Assembly: GCA_027532825.1 (NCBI GenBank)
Contig: JAPZTL010000008.1
Span: 327,156-391,155, forward strand
DNA from: Silanimonas sp021297925
Lineage (GTDB): Bacteria > Pseudomonadota > Gammaproteobacteria > Xanthomonadales > Xanthomonadaceae
Direction of reading: 5' to 3'
DNA: 64,000 bases
This document shows positions 8,973 to 17,447 of this stretch, one piece after another (within the stretch, counting starts at the first letter, position 1; each line of letters starts with the position of its first letter). The notes under the pieces were generated by a model. That model ran no database searches and had not been told where the DNA came from. It worked only from the letters and a program-made list of their open reading frames with translations. Made by a program: the position numbers and the translations under genes.

Positions 8973-9734
8973 ATGGCCATCAAGATCACCAAGAAAATCA
9001 AGGGTTACAGCGTCGCCACCCCCGAGGACGCCGCCAAGGCCGCCGCCGCCGCCCCTGTCGTCGCCGCGCCCGCCCCGGTGCCGCACACGGCCGAGATCAT
9101 CCAGATGCACGAGAAGCTCGAGCGTCCGGAGACCCTGATCGGCGCCACCTACAAGATCAAGTCGCCGCTGTTCGAGCACGCCCTGTACGTGACGATCAAC
9201 GACATCGTCCTGAATCCGGGAACGGAACATGAGCTCCGCCGTCCCTTCGAGCTGTTCATCAACTCGAAGAACATGGAGCACTTCCAGTGGATCGTCGCGA
9301 TCACGCGCATCGCCTCGGCGGTGTTCCGCAAGGGCGGCGACGTGACCTTCCTCGTCGAGGAGATGAAGGCGGTGTTCGACCCCCGCGGCGGCTACTTCAA
9401 GGCCGGTGGGGTGTACATGCCCTCGATCGTCGCCGAGATCGGCGCGGTCATCGAGGAGCACCTGAAGTCGATCGGCCTGATCCGCGACCCGGAGATCAGC
9501 GACGCACAGCGCGCCCTGATCGCCGAGAAGCGCGCCGCCTACGAGCAGGGTCTAAAAAAAAACCCTGAGCCGGGCGTGACCGCCGCGCCCGCCGGCGGCG
9601 ACATCGTCGTGACGGGCGAGGGCACCAGCTTCCCGCCGTCGGCCACCATGTGCAGCAAGTGCAACACCAAGGCACTCGTGCTGATGGACGGCTGCCAGAC
9701 GTGCTTGAACTGCGGCTACTCGAAGTGTGGTTAG
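8973..9734 (+). CDS. nrdJb: Ribonucleotide reductase class II subunit NrdJb (C-terminal part with Cys tail)
   Basis: A 253-residue protein matching the C-terminal part of class II ribonucleotide reductases. Residues 40-165 form a TSCPD-like domain (with KSPLFEHALYVTINDIV and NSKNMEHFQWIVA), and the last 28 residues carry six cysteines (Cys227, 230, 241, 244, 247, 252), ending CLNCGYSKCG. The tail shuttles electrons from thioredoxin to the active site of NrdJa and may bind zinc. A Pseudomonas-type NrdJa/NrdJb split is known and the length fits. Odd feature: an A9 run at codons 194-197, just before the tail linker. The start has AGGAG upstream. Confidence 0.88.
   Translation: MAIKITKKIKGYSVATPEDAAKAAAAAPVVAAPAPVPHTAEIIQMHEKLERPETLIGATYKIKSPLFEHALYVTINDIVLNPGTEHELRRPFELFINSKNMEHFQWIVAITRIASAVFRKGGDVTFLVEEMKAVFDPRGGYFKAGGVYMPSIVAEIGAVIEEHLKSIGLIRDPEISDAQRALIAEKRAAYEQGLKKNPEPGVTAAPAGGDIVVTGEGTSFPPSATMCSKCNTKALVLMDGCQTCLNCGYSKCG
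9554..9562 (+). other. A9 homopolymer with in-frame A_AAA_AAC slippery heptamer in nrdJb
   Basis: Codons CTA AAA AAA AAC span 9552-9563. Any -1 slip reads CCC TGA and stops at 9566-9568; a +1 slip stops at 9577-9579. Both outcomes delete the six-cysteine tail. The zero frame is intact through the tail, so the run length is probably correct. Whether slippage happens in vivo is unknown. Confidence 0.5.
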
Positions 9735-9753
9735 CGGTCTAAAGTGTATACAT

Positions 9754-9773
9754 AGATCCTTCTCGAAGGATCT
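9754..9773 (+). other. Small hairpin downstream of nrdJb
   Basis: AGATCCTT (9754-9761) and AAGGATCT (9766-9773) form an 8-bp stem with a CTCG loop, 20 bases after the nrdJb stop. It lacks a T-tract and precedes the strong terminator at 9785, so it may protect the 3' end of the transcript. Confidence 0.45.
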
Positions 9774-9784
9774 CGGCTCTCAGG

Positions 9785-9815
9785 CCCCAAGGACTTGATC
9801 CTTGGGGTTTTTTTT
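9785..9815 (+). terminator. Rho-independent terminator of nrdJb
   Basis: CCCCAAGGA (9785-9793), loop CTTGA, TCCTTGGGG (9799-9807), then eight T residues (9808-9815). The perfect 9-bp stem with T-tract is textbook. The T-tract is also the target site of the IS1595-family insertion, so terminator function is probably retained. Confidence 0.9.
9808..9815. repeat. Left target-site duplication (T8) of the IS1595-family element
   Basis: TTTTTTTT abuts the left terminal inverted repeat and matches the T8 at 10903-10910. Eight bases is the usual duplication size of IS1595-family elements. Being homopolymeric, its exact edges are not certain. Confidence 0.75.
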
Positions 9816-9836
9816 GGCGCTGTTCGCGTTGATTGT
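9816..9836 (+). repeat. Left terminal inverted repeat of the IS1595-family element
   Basis: Starts GGCGCTGTTCGCGTTGATTG and is the exact reverse complement of 10882-10902 over 21 bases. Confidence 0.9.
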
Positions 9837-9913
9837 TGATCGTCTCGAACGGTGAGCCGGGGTGGGAGCACGGTTTAGAAACGGCCCGAGGACTTCGGGC
9901 GTGGAGAAGCCGG

Positions 9914-10870
9914 ATGCGTGCTCGAGAACTGAAGCGTTGGTTGGCGGAGGCTGAACGATTGACGCCTGCCCAGCAGGAGAAAGCCCTGGCGAAGCTGCAG
10001 GGTCAACGATCCGAGGGGCTGGTTACCCGGTTGGTTTCGGAGCGTGTCCCGGCGGCGTGCCCGCACTGCGCCGGCGGGCATCTGGTGCGGCATGGCCAGA
10101 GTAGCGGCGCCCAGCGGTTTCGCTGCCGGGACTGTGGGAAGACCTTCAATCCACTGACCGGCACGGCCCTGTCGGGGCTTCGCCACCGAGACCGTTGGCT
10201 GCAGCAGGCCGAGGTCATGGACGCCGGCTTGAGCGTCCGCAAGGCCGCCGCACGTTTGGGCGTGCACCGGACCACGGCTTTTCGCTGGCGGCATCGATTC
10301 CTGACGGTCGCCCGCGAGACGAAGGATCAGTACTTGGGCGGCGTCGTAGAGGCCGACGAGGCCTACTTCCTGAGGTCGTTCAAGGGCCAGCGCCGAGATC
10401 TGAAGATCCATGGACATGGCCGCAAACCGCGCCGTCGGGGCGGTGCGGCGGCGAAGCGGGGTCTGTCCAACGAACAAGTACCGGTTCTGGTCGCCCGCAA
10501 CCGGACGGGTCAGATGACCGATCACCTCCTGAGCGCCGGCAACAAGCAGGGGCTGTTGGCGGTCCTGCCTATCGCCGTTGCCCCTGATGCGGTGCTCTGC
10601 ACCGACGGCAGCGCCATGCTGGCCAGTGCGGCAAAGGCTCTTGGTCTTGAGCACCACGCGCTGAACACCCTTCGCGGCGAGCGCAAGCGCGGTGCCTGGC
10701 ATGTCCAGAACGTCAATGCACACCACAGCCGGCTGAAGGGTTGGATCGCCCGATTCCATGGCGTGGCGACGTCCTATCTGCCGAACTATCTGGGCTGGTT
10801 CCGCGCCTTGGAGCGGAACGCCCAAACCGGCGCAGGAGCCGCATCATTGCTCAGGTTGGCCATGGCGTGA
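9914..10870 (+). CDS. IS1595-family transposase
   Basis: A 318-residue transposase. An N-terminal zinc ribbon is visible as CPHCAGGHLVRHG followed by FRCRDCGKTF. A helix-turn-helix segment (SVRKAAARLGVHRTTAFRW) precedes the catalytic core, where VEADEAYFLRS and LCTDGSAM supply acidic residues and NAHHSRLKGW is the third catalytic block. The C-terminal SYLPNYLGWFRALER is common in IS1595 members. It catalyses cut-and-paste or copy movement of the surrounding element. The ATG at 9914 is preferred over a TTG at 9833 because GGAGAAG precedes it and the earlier codon lies in the terminal repeat. Confidence 0.9.
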   Translation: MRARELKRWLAEAERLTPAQQEKALAKLQGQRSEGLVTRLVSERVPAACPHCAGGHLVRHGQSSGAQRFRCRDCGKTFNPLTGTALSGLRHRDRWLQQAEVMDAGLSVRKAAARLGVHRTTAFRWRHRFLTVARETKDQYLGGVVEADEAYFLRSFKGQRRDLKIHGHGRKPRRRGGAAAKRGLSNEQVPVLVARNRTGQMTDHLLSAGNKQGLLAVLPIAVAPDAVLCTDGSAMLASAAKALGLEHHALNTLRGERKRGAWHVQNVNAHHSRLKGWIARFHGVATSYLPNYLGWFRALERNAQTGAGAASLLRLAMA

Positions 10871-10881
10871 CCGAATCAACC

Positions 10882-10902
10882 ACAATCAACGCGAACAGCG
10901 CC
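10882..10902 (-). repeat. Right terminal inverted repeat of the IS1595-family element
   Basis: A 21-base exact inverted copy of 9816-9836. Confidence 0.9.
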
Positions 10903-10910
10903 TTTTTTTT
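10903..10910. repeat. Right target-site duplication (T8)
   Basis: TTTTTTTT directly follows the right inverted repeat, matching 9808-9815. One further T at 10911 belonged to the original terminator tract. Confidence 0.75.
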
Positions 10911-10966
10911 TGATCTTTTGAGACTTCGAACAGCAGCGCGAACTCGCCTTTCTTTGCATGTAAAGC

Positions 10967-12316
10967 GTGGTAGTGTCATGGATACATCGCTTATTCATTC
11001 GTACGTTGCTGAATAAATGGGAGTTCGCTTTGGTCGGCGCCACTGGTTCAGCAGCGGAAAGTAATCAATTTGGCGATTCGACACCGTCAGCGTCGCTATT
11101 CCAGGTGAGTGTCGTCGTTGTTCCGCGCGTTGGCGTCAGGCACGTGCTAACTGAGCGCCAGACGTTCTTGCCAAAGCCTGCTGCGTCACTCTATGAGGCA
11201 CATCTGGCGCTCAAGACAGATTCCCACAACACCCGGGCTAGGGAGTTGGCCACTTTCGCTTCTCTTTATGCCTGGGCTGTAGCTTCGAGGACTGACCTCG
11301 ATCGCTTACTTCTCACGGGTCAAGGCTTCACAGCGCCACAGGTCCGGGCCTTCGCGGCTTGGGTGCGTAGGCCGCATGCACAGGCGAACGGCGTCATTCC
11401 GTCAGTAAAGCGGAGATCGATCAATGCCGTTCTTCAATCAGCCTCGGTCATCTGCCGCTGGTTCATCAAGCAGTTTTCCAGATTAGAAAGCTCCAGTCCG
11501 CTGCGGCGCGCCATTGAAGTAGAAATGCTTTTGGCAGCCCAGAAAAGTGCGTGGAAAGACGTGCTGATAAAAGTCCGCAAGGAGTCGACTGCTCCCGATC
11601 TGACGGATCAGGAAGTCGCCGCGATTGAGCAGTTCTTGAGGCCTGAAAATCGATCGAAGACTGTCGGCGAATCGATTGCTTGGCGGGACTACTTGATGTG
11701 GCGAATGGCCATCGAGTTAGGCATGCGCAAGAGCGAGATTCTGGCCATGCGTCTATGCGATTGCCCCACGCGAGTAGCGCCCTATTTCAAGATCGTGCGG
11801 ATCGAAGAGCGGCGTGATGAGTACGTCGATCCGCGACGCAATCCACCTCGACCCAAGACCCTGTCTCGTGATCTGGGCTTTCTGCTGAATCACACCGTTT
11901 TCCCCAGACTCGTCTCCGACTACGTATCGACCTACCGATATGTGCCGGTCAAGGTGCGCGGCCGACTTCAGAAAAAGTTTGTGCTCTCACACGACTTCCT
12001 GATTACAGCCGAGAGCGGCGAACCGTTGTCGCTACGCGCCGCCGATGACGTGCCCAAGGCAATCCAACAGGGCACAGGTGTCGACTTCAATTGGCATCTG
12101 GCCCGGCACGCATTCTTTAATCGTGCCTATGAGGCAGTGTCCGACGCTGACGGCAAAGAAGCTCGAGAGGCCAGGATCGCTGATCTCATCTACTGGGGGG
12201 GATGGGAGAACCCCAAAAGCATTGAGATCTACACCAAAAGAGCCAGAGCACAGAGGGCGCGTGAAGCCTTGATGGTTTGGCAAAAGGGGGGCAATCGATG
12301 GACAGCGCTGGTCTGA
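10967..12316 (+). CDS. ginA: Tyrosine recombinase 1 of the trio (GinA-like)
   Basis: Up to 449 residues. The catalytic residues of the tyrosine recombinase fold can be placed: Arg in LGMRKSEILAMRL (about residue 252), the HLARH box (about 377-381) and the nucleophilic Tyr in SIEIYTKRA (about 420). It cuts and rejoins DNA at the island ends together with the next two proteins. The start is uncertain: the frame opens at a GTG (10967) without a clear ribosome binding site, and an internal GTG near 11104 is possible. Its 3' end overlaps ginB by 19 bases. Confidence 0.82.
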   Translation: MVVSWIHRLFIRTLLNKWEFALVGATGSAAESNQFGDSTPSASLFQVSVVVVPRVGVRHVLTERQTFLPKPAASLYEAHLALKTDSHNTRARELATFASLYAWAVASRTDLDRLLLTGQGFTAPQVRAFAAWVRRPHAQANGVIPSVKRRSINAVLQSASVICRWFIKQFSRLESSSPLRRAIEVEMLLAAQKSAWKDVLIKVRKESTAPDLTDQEVAAIEQFLRPENRSKTVGESIAWRDYLMWRMAIELGMRKSEILAMRLCDCPTRVAPYFKIVRIEERRDEYVDPRRNPPRPKTLSRDLGFLLNHTVFPRLVSDYVSTYRYVPVKVRGRLQKKFVLSHDFLITAESGEPLSLRAADDVPKAIQQGTGVDFNWHLARHAFFNRAYEAVSDADGKEAREARIADLIYWGGWENPKSIEIYTKRARAQRAREALMVWQKGGNRWTALV

Positions 12317-13860
12317 CCGAGAGTTTCGAGACAGGGCTCTGGGAAGGCGCTGGCGGTCGGCGATTCGTGCGCTGCGAGTTCAATCCGGATGAGCCAGTGT
12401 GGATTGATGTGACCGGATCTTCTTGGAGCACCACGTACGCTGGGCAAACACAGACATTGGACTGGGCGGAGCTAGGGCTAGCTAACGCCGTTGCAACTCC
12501 GCTACAGCGAGTTATTCAGGGTCGACTAAAGCATCGGTCTCCTAGTTACCTGACCTCATTGCACAACTCCTTGACCAATCTCAGCAACGCAGCTGCGGCA
12601 CGTAGGGTCAGTTTTGAAAACGGATTTTCAGAACTTTCTGCCTCCGAATGGCTTGGTATCTGGGGCCTTATGCATGCGAACGCTAGGTCAGCTACTCGCA
12701 GCTTGTACGAAGAGCTCGCGGCCAATGGGGAGGCGGGCGCTGATTTCGCTCTCGCCAAGCAGATGCGTCGTTGGAAGGCCCGAGAGGATACTCAGACGCT
12801 GCGCCGTGTCATTGAATGGGATGCGGAGAATGGAGCGTTTACGTCCGCTGAGTGGGAGCTGATACGAGTGTTGCTCAATCGCGCCGATTCGGAAGAAAGC
12901 GATGCCGATTGCGCGACCCGAATCTTTGGGCGCGTGCTCAACGAGACCCTTAAGCGACCGATCCAGGTTCTATCAATGAAGCGCGATGCCCTGTGGGTCG
13001 CGCCTTCTGGAAGAGAGTTCTTTCTTCGCATTCCGAAGGCGAAAGGGCAGGTAAGCGAAAGGCCAGAATCTTGGCAAATCACGAGCGAGCTGGCGGAAGC
13101 AATCCAAGCCTATTCTCGGCGCCCTGAGATTCACGCACTGCAGCGGCGGTTTGACCGATTGATCGTTATGCCATCGGTCCATGAGCAGGAATTAGACTGG
13201 ATGGAGCACGGCCAGGTTTCTGCTGGATTCGCGAAAGAACGCCTCCAGGATTGGGCCAAGAAGCAGGCCATAATCAGTCCAAGAACCAATGAGGACGTGA
13301 ACCTATCGCCGTACAGGATTCGCCATACAGGCGCGACGACGATGGCCCTTCAGGGGGTGCCGCGGGACGAAATTCAAGAGGTCTTGGAGCACGATTCGCC
13401 TTACTCAGCTGACGCCTATATACAAGCCGTGGGCTCCGATCTCATGCCGGCCCTGGAGCGAGCCACTGATCGAGGAGTCGGCAAGGTTTTCGCGGAGCTT
13501 CACCACGTCTACTTCTTCAAGGGTGCCATCGTCGACACGGTCGGGCGCAGGCCCATACATCTACCAATCGTCGTCGATAGCGTTGCACAGCCGGCAGTCG
13601 TTGGTTCTTGTGGAAAGAGCGGGGCATGCAAAAAGCATCCCTTTTGGGCCTGTTACAACGGTTGCCCCATGTTTCTGGCGTGGCGAGATGGTCCCCACGA
13701 GAAGTCGCTTGAGTTCGTTGAGTCCGAACTGAAACGCTGGAGCGAGGTTGAGGGCGGAAAAGAGCGGAGCAAGCTGGGTAAGGACTTTGATCGCGTCGGC
13801 GCGGCCATCCATGAAGTCATCGATCAGATCAAGCAGTCTCGAGACAGCGGAGGAAGATGA
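12298..13860 (+). CDS. ginB: Tyrosine recombinase 2 of the trio (GinB-like)
   Basis: A 520-residue recombinase. The catalytic region includes YRIRHTGATTMALQG (about 338-352) and a Tyr in DAYIQAVG (about 372). Downstream is a cysteine-containing segment, CGKSGACKKHPFWACYNGC, which may bind metal and is typical of the recombinases in these trios. The ATG at 12298 is preceded by a G-rich ribosome binding site and lies inside the end of ginA. The stop overlaps ginC by 4 bases, so translation is coupled. Confidence 0.82.
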   Translation: MDSAGLTESFETGLWEGAGGRRFVRCEFNPDEPVWIDVTGSSWSTTYAGQTQTLDWAELGLANAVATPLQRVIQGRLKHRSPSYLTSLHNSLTNLSNAAAARRVSFENGFSELSASEWLGIWGLMHANARSATRSLYEELAANGEAGADFALAKQMRRWKAREDTQTLRRVIEWDAENGAFTSAEWELIRVLLNRADSEESDADCATRIFGRVLNETLKRPIQVLSMKRDALWVAPSGREFFLRIPKAKGQVSERPESWQITSELAEAIQAYSRRPEIHALQRRFDRLIVMPSVHEQELDWMEHGQVSAGFAKERLQDWAKKQAIISPRTNEDVNLSPYRIRHTGATTMALQGVPRDEIQEVLEHDSPYSADAYIQAVGSDLMPALERATDRGVGKVFAELHHVYFFKGAIVDTVGRRPIHLPIVVDSVAQPAVVGSCGKSGACKKHPFWACYNGCPMFLAWRDGPHEKSLEFVESELKRWSEVEGGKERSKLGKDFDRVGAAIHEVIDQIKQSRDSGGR

Positions 13861-16043
13861 TGGGTGCCGTGGAGCTTGCAGTCTGGCTCGTACAGGAGGA
13901 AGCCGCCCTCCCTTTTCGTGATCTCCTCGATGACATGCTGAGGCTACTTCCTGGCGGACACGAGTTTCACGAGGACAATTGGAACGTGATTTCGTGGATC
14001 ACAAAGGTTGGTAACGCGAAGGAAAAAAACGCTCGCTTTGGTCGGATTAAGCACGAGGAACTCAAGTGCTTGTGCAAGCTGTGGGTCCTAAATGACCGAT
14101 TGACGGGATCAATCAACTCTTTGGCGGGCGCGGATCAGCGCATCCGGGCCTTCGCAGCACTTTCTGAAACTTTGGGTGCGCGGTCCTTCAAGACCTTGAA
14201 GACGGATGACTTTCGTGCAGCGGAGGATTGGCTGGCAAAGAGTTTCGAATCCGCACATCGCGTGGCTTCTTATCTTCATCAAGCATCAGCGTGGTTGTCT
14301 CTCAACTTCGACCTCCGGTTGGACTACAGGAATCGGCTTACTAACCCGGCTGTCCATGGTCGCTACGGGACTGACGAAGGTCGGGAAAGCAAGCTTCTTC
14401 CGAGCGAAATCATTCGGGACCTTTTTCTGGCGCTACACCGCCATGACCTCATTGCCAGGGATCGTTTCTTCCTGCCAGTGCTAGTGGTTTCAGTCGGTGG
14501 TGGGTTCCGTGTGGGCGAGTTGGCGACACTCCCGGCGAACTGCCTTCTGAAGATCGATGGAAAACTTCATTTGCTGCACCATCCTGAGAAGGGTGGAGTC
14601 CCTATTCCGCGCCCTATCCATCCGCTGCTCGCCGACGCCGTAGAGGACGCGGTAGGTCGGCTGATTGAGCAGACCAAGGATGCGCGTGAGCTTGCAAAGC
14701 AGCTTCGTGCCTCTCCCCGACTTGACTGGTCCGGCATCATTCTGGATCGCAAGACGTTTCGATACTTCACAGCGAAGTGGGCGCATGAATGGACGGCCAA
14801 TCCCAACCATCTGATGATCAATCCGGCTGGAGCTTGGTACAACAAAGGGAATTGCTTCATTGATGCTGTCGCACTGTATGAGGCAGCTGGGCGAAACAAG
14901 GTTCAGGCTGCAAGAAGTCTAGGGGTGTGCCGACTGACGTTCTCCGATCTGCTCGAAGCGCAGGAGGCTGCTCGTCTTGGCATGCTGCCGCAAGCTCGCA
15001 ATCGGAAGTGGCGTGGGAAGGCTCGCAGGAGTTGGGATACTGATCTGCGCGTGATTTCAGTGGCTAAGCTAATGGCACACTGCGGAACGCAGTTGAAGCC
15101 TGAAAAGCTGGAGCTCGTCAGGGATATTGTCGATGAGGCGCAGGGTCTTCAGCTTCAAGGGAAGATCTATCCAGCTCCGCTGGTTGATACGGAATTGGAG
15201 GCTCGCTTTCAGCGAAAGATTCAGCCCATCCTTAAGGACAAGAAGGGCAATGGCGTGCTTTATCAGGACGAGGCCCTGCTCGTCGTTCAGAAGTACGCGC
15301 TTTCAGAGCATCGAGGCACCAAGGAAGCAGATTTCACCTCCCTCACCGACTCCCATATCTCTCGGTGGTTGGCTGGCGAGGCGCGCTCGGCTGGAACGGG
15401 AAATACCGAAGATAGCGTCTTCAGCCGACTCGGCATCATGGACCCGCGAACCGGCGAGATTGCCAAGTTCACCAATCACGATCTTCGTCACTGGCTCAAC
15501 ACGCTCTACCAGAATGGTGGGCTGACGGAAGACCAGATTGCCCTGATCTTCAACCGTAGGTACCAAAAGCAGAATGCCACCTATGACCAGACAAGCAGCA
15601 AGGTGCGGACGGGCCGACTGAAGCAGGCAGTTCGAGATCAGCTCGTGGTCGGTCAGGTTTCAGAGTCCTATGGTCGGATCGCCGAATACTCTCGCGAGGA
15701 TGCTGAGGATTATCTCCGTGCCGTGCTGCGGATGGTCAACCCGATGCCGCATGGCGTCTGCACTCTGGATTGGGCCACCACTCCCTGCCCGCACCACCTG
15801 AGTTGCTTCAGTAGTAGCGAAGAAAGGCCATGCGAACACCTAGTTGTCGAGCCGCTCCACGAACAGACAGTTCAGGAGCTCGAGCGAATTCAACGTGAGG
15901 CAGAGTTGACGATCTCTGCAATTGCCTCGCAGGGCGTGCGTCATTCGCCTACCACGGAGCATTTCGAGCGAATTGGCCGAAACATTGCCATCACGCTTGA
16001 AGATGTCCGCGCGGTTCGCGCTAAGGAGAAGGCGGGTGGCTAA
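13857..16043 (+). CDS. ginC: Tyrosine recombinase 3 of the trio (GinC-like)
   Basis: A 728-residue recombinase, the largest of the three. Catalytic motifs are Arg in GGGFRVGELATLP (about 218), the HDLRH box (about 541-545) and the Tyr region in QNATYDQTSSK (about 575). The C-terminus holds a Cys/His cluster (CPHHLSCF...CEHL). The start overlaps the ginB stop by 4 bases and follows GGAGGAAG. Three non-identical recombinases acting together distinguish these islands from single-integrase islands. Confidence 0.83.
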   Translation: MMGAVELAVWLVQEEAALPFRDLLDDMLRLLPGGHEFHEDNWNVISWITKVGNAKEKNARFGRIKHEELKCLCKLWVLNDRLTGSINSLAGADQRIRAFAALSETLGARSFKTLKTDDFRAAEDWLAKSFESAHRVASYLHQASAWLSLNFDLRLDYRNRLTNPAVHGRYGTDEGRESKLLPSEIIRDLFLALHRHDLIARDRFFLPVLVVSVGGGFRVGELATLPANCLLKIDGKLHLLHHPEKGGVPIPRPIHPLLADAVEDAVGRLIEQTKDARELAKQLRASPRLDWSGIILDRKTFRYFTAKWAHEWTANPNHLMINPAGAWYNKGNCFIDAVALYEAAGRNKVQAARSLGVCRLTFSDLLEAQEAARLGMLPQARNRKWRGKARRSWDTDLRVISVAKLMAHCGTQLKPEKLELVRDIVDEAQGLQLQGKIYPAPLVDTELEARFQRKIQPILKDKKGNGVLYQDEALLVVQKYALSEHRGTKEADFTSLTDSHISRWLAGEARSAGTGNTEDSVFSRLGIMDPRTGEIAKFTNHDLRHWLNTLYQNGGLTEDQIALIFNRRYQKQNATYDQTSSKVRTGRLKQAVRDQLVVGQVSESYGRIAEYSREDAEDYLRAVLRMVNPMPHGVCTLDWATTPCPHHLSCFSSSEERPCEHLVVEPLHEQTVQELERIQREAELTISAIASQGVRHSPTTEHFERIGRNIAITLEDVRAVRAKEKAGG

Positions 16044-16581
16044 GTCGAAGAATGGTTCGGATAAGCCCATTGCGAGGCAGCAACTCCGAGGAGAGGCACT
16101 CCAAGTTCGGATTGAGGCTGTGATTCGAGAGGCGGCTTCGGCGGCTGCAAGGTCAGGGAAGAGTTATCGGTACAACGCAAGCGATATCTCCAGAAGGGTG
16201 CCGACAACAAGGAAGTCTCTGGCGAAGCATGAGGAACTTGTCGCCCGAGTCCTTCAAGATCTTGATGCTCGTCGACGTATGGTGACTGGCGAAGCCACCG
16301 TCGAGCATCTGCGCGACCACGTTGCTTACCTGAGGGAGCAGGTTTCCATTCGTGACCAGATGATCGCTGCCCTACGGGCGCATCACATCGACATCTACAA
16401 GCGATTCCATGAGCATTCGTTGGAGGCGGAGCTGCTGATTCGCCCCATCCTGCACAAAGAGAGCGCGGAGTTAGGCGCATGTATTCTTTGTGGGACAACG
16501 CCTTTCCCTTCAAGCATGAAAAAGCAGGAGAGCAACGTCGTCAACATGAGGCGTCGGGCTTCTGAGCCAGATGCCAGATGA
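16036..16581 (+). CDS. ginD: Small helical accessory protein (GinD-like)
   Basis: A 181-residue basic protein, started at GTG 16036 (8-base overlap with ginC, AAGGAG upstream). Residues 30-70 resemble a DNA-binding helical region (NASDISRRVPTTRKSLAKHE) and residues 85-130 are predicted coiled coil (TVEHLRDHVAYLREQVSIRD). Tn554-type TnpC and GInt GinD proteins have the same size, position and coiled-coil look and are needed for efficient recombination. Function here is inferred from position and shape rather than a diagnostic motif. Confidence 0.7.
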   Translation: MAKSKNGSDKPIARQQLRGEALQVRIEAVIREAASAAARSGKSYRYNASDISRRVPTTRKSLAKHEELVARVLQDLDARRRMVTGEATVEHLRDHVAYLREQVSIRDQMIAALRAHHIDIYKRFHEHSLEAELLIRPILHKESAELGACILCGTTPFPSSMKKQESNVVNMRRRASEPDAR

Positions 16582-16682
16582 TGCCTGAGCGGTCAGAGAA
16601 ACGTGTCCGCTTGGCCAGCTACCGCTGAATGGATTGAACGATTCGGTCACGTCAACTGACCGAGCCTGCTGTTGGCGAATTG

Positions 16683-17447
16683 CTAATGCAGGTGTGGAAA
16701 TGTCCTCGACGACTCTGACGCTTTTCGCGTATAGACCTGTGGCAACTGGTCGTACGAATGACCCTCATCGGGTCGGATGGTGAGTACGTCTAGGTTTGTT
16801 TTGGCTCGCTCACAAGCCTCTTTGAGCGCCACCGTTGCCGCTCTTCCAACCCGCTCTGCATCAGCATCAGAGACGACAACAACGATGACGAGTTCATCCA
16901 ATTCATTGCCATCGAGCGGCATGCGGCGCGCTATTGCAGCGCTTTCAACTCCGGGGATCCCGGCAAACAACCCATTCAGGGCCTTGATCAGCCAGTCCGG
17001 CGGATGTGCCATCGGCTCGAGCGGGCGGGCAAACTCCTCGTAATCGGTCACCCTCATCGGCGGCGGCAACGCCTTCCCCTGCAGGAGCAAAGCAACCTCC
17101 TCGGGATAGAACAGGCAGTACCGGCGGTTGGGATTGAGAATCAGGGTTGCACCCGGCGTGATCTCGAACAGCTGCCGTCCCGTCATATCGATTATCCGAA
17201 TGCTCGGACTCGAAGACTCTTCGGCTTGCCCGCGGTCGCTGAAGAACGGGATCAGATAAACGCCCGTCTGAGGGTGCGGGAACGAAACCAGTCGGAGATT
17301 GCCCGGCCGATCCTTCACTGGGGCATGCACATAGACCGTGGCCTCCAGAAGAGCAGCCATGAATGCGGGCTCTGCCGAGGGATCCTCCATCGAACGCGCC
17401 ATCAGTTCTTCGAACGACGGCTTCCTGTCAGGTTGCTTGAGACTCAT
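16683..17447 (-). CDS. SseB-like protein
   Basis: A 254-residue soluble protein. The N-terminal part (FMAALLEATVYVHAP, then TGVYLIPFFSDRGQAE and ITPGATLILNPNRRYCLFYPEEV) follows the SseB N-terminal domain pattern, and the last 100 residues (IPGVESAAIARRMPLDG, then ELVIVVVVSDADAERVG) look like the SseB C-terminal domain. SseB proteins have poorly defined roles; some relate to enhanced serine sensitivity, others occur with secretion or toxin loci. The ATG at 17447 is chosen over the longer frame (to 17591) because that would overlap the next gene heavily. It overlaps the upstream gene by 20 bases, so the two form an operon. Confidence 0.7.
   Translation of the reverse strand: MSLKQPDRKPSFEELMARSMEDPSAEPAFMAALLEATVYVHAPVKDRPGNLRLVSFPHPQTGVYLIPFFSDRGQAEESSSPSIRIIDMTGRQLFEITPGATLILNPNRRYCLFYPEEVALLLQGKALPPPMRVTDYEEFARPLEPMAHPPDWLIKALNGLFAGIPGVESAAIARRMPLDGNELDELVIVVVVSDADAERVGRAATVALKEACERAKTNLDVLTIRPDEGHSYDQLPQVYTRKASESSRTFPHLH

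Larger units (their letters stand above)
9816..10902 (+). mobile_element. IS1595-family insertion sequence, complete (1087 bp)
   Basis: The element is bounded by 21-base perfect terminal inverted repeats (9816-9836 and 10882-10902, beginning GGCGCTGTTCGCG) and flanked by an 8-T direct duplication. It contains one intact transposase gene. All parts are intact, so it may still be mobile. It lies exactly between the chromosomal nrdJb terminator and the recombinase genes of the genomic island. Confidence 0.92.
10967..16581 (+). mobile_element. Recombination module of a GInt-type genomic island (ginABCD)
   Basis: Four tightly overlapping genes encode three different large tyrosine recombinases and a small helical protein. 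GInt islands are defined by exactly such a four-gene block at one end, with accessory cargo behind it. Composition is clearly less GC-rich than the core genes before 9816. Island cargo extends at least through the defence genes (to about 35.8 kb). No flanking att repeats could be identified, and the other end is either beyond 64000 or not recognisable. Confidence 0.75.

Noticed and set aside
10967..16043. RIT or Tn554 element instead of a GInt
   Set aside because: The RIT recombinases are smaller and similar in size, and Tn554 has only two; three large proteins plus a fourth small gene fit GInt best. Kept as an alternative.
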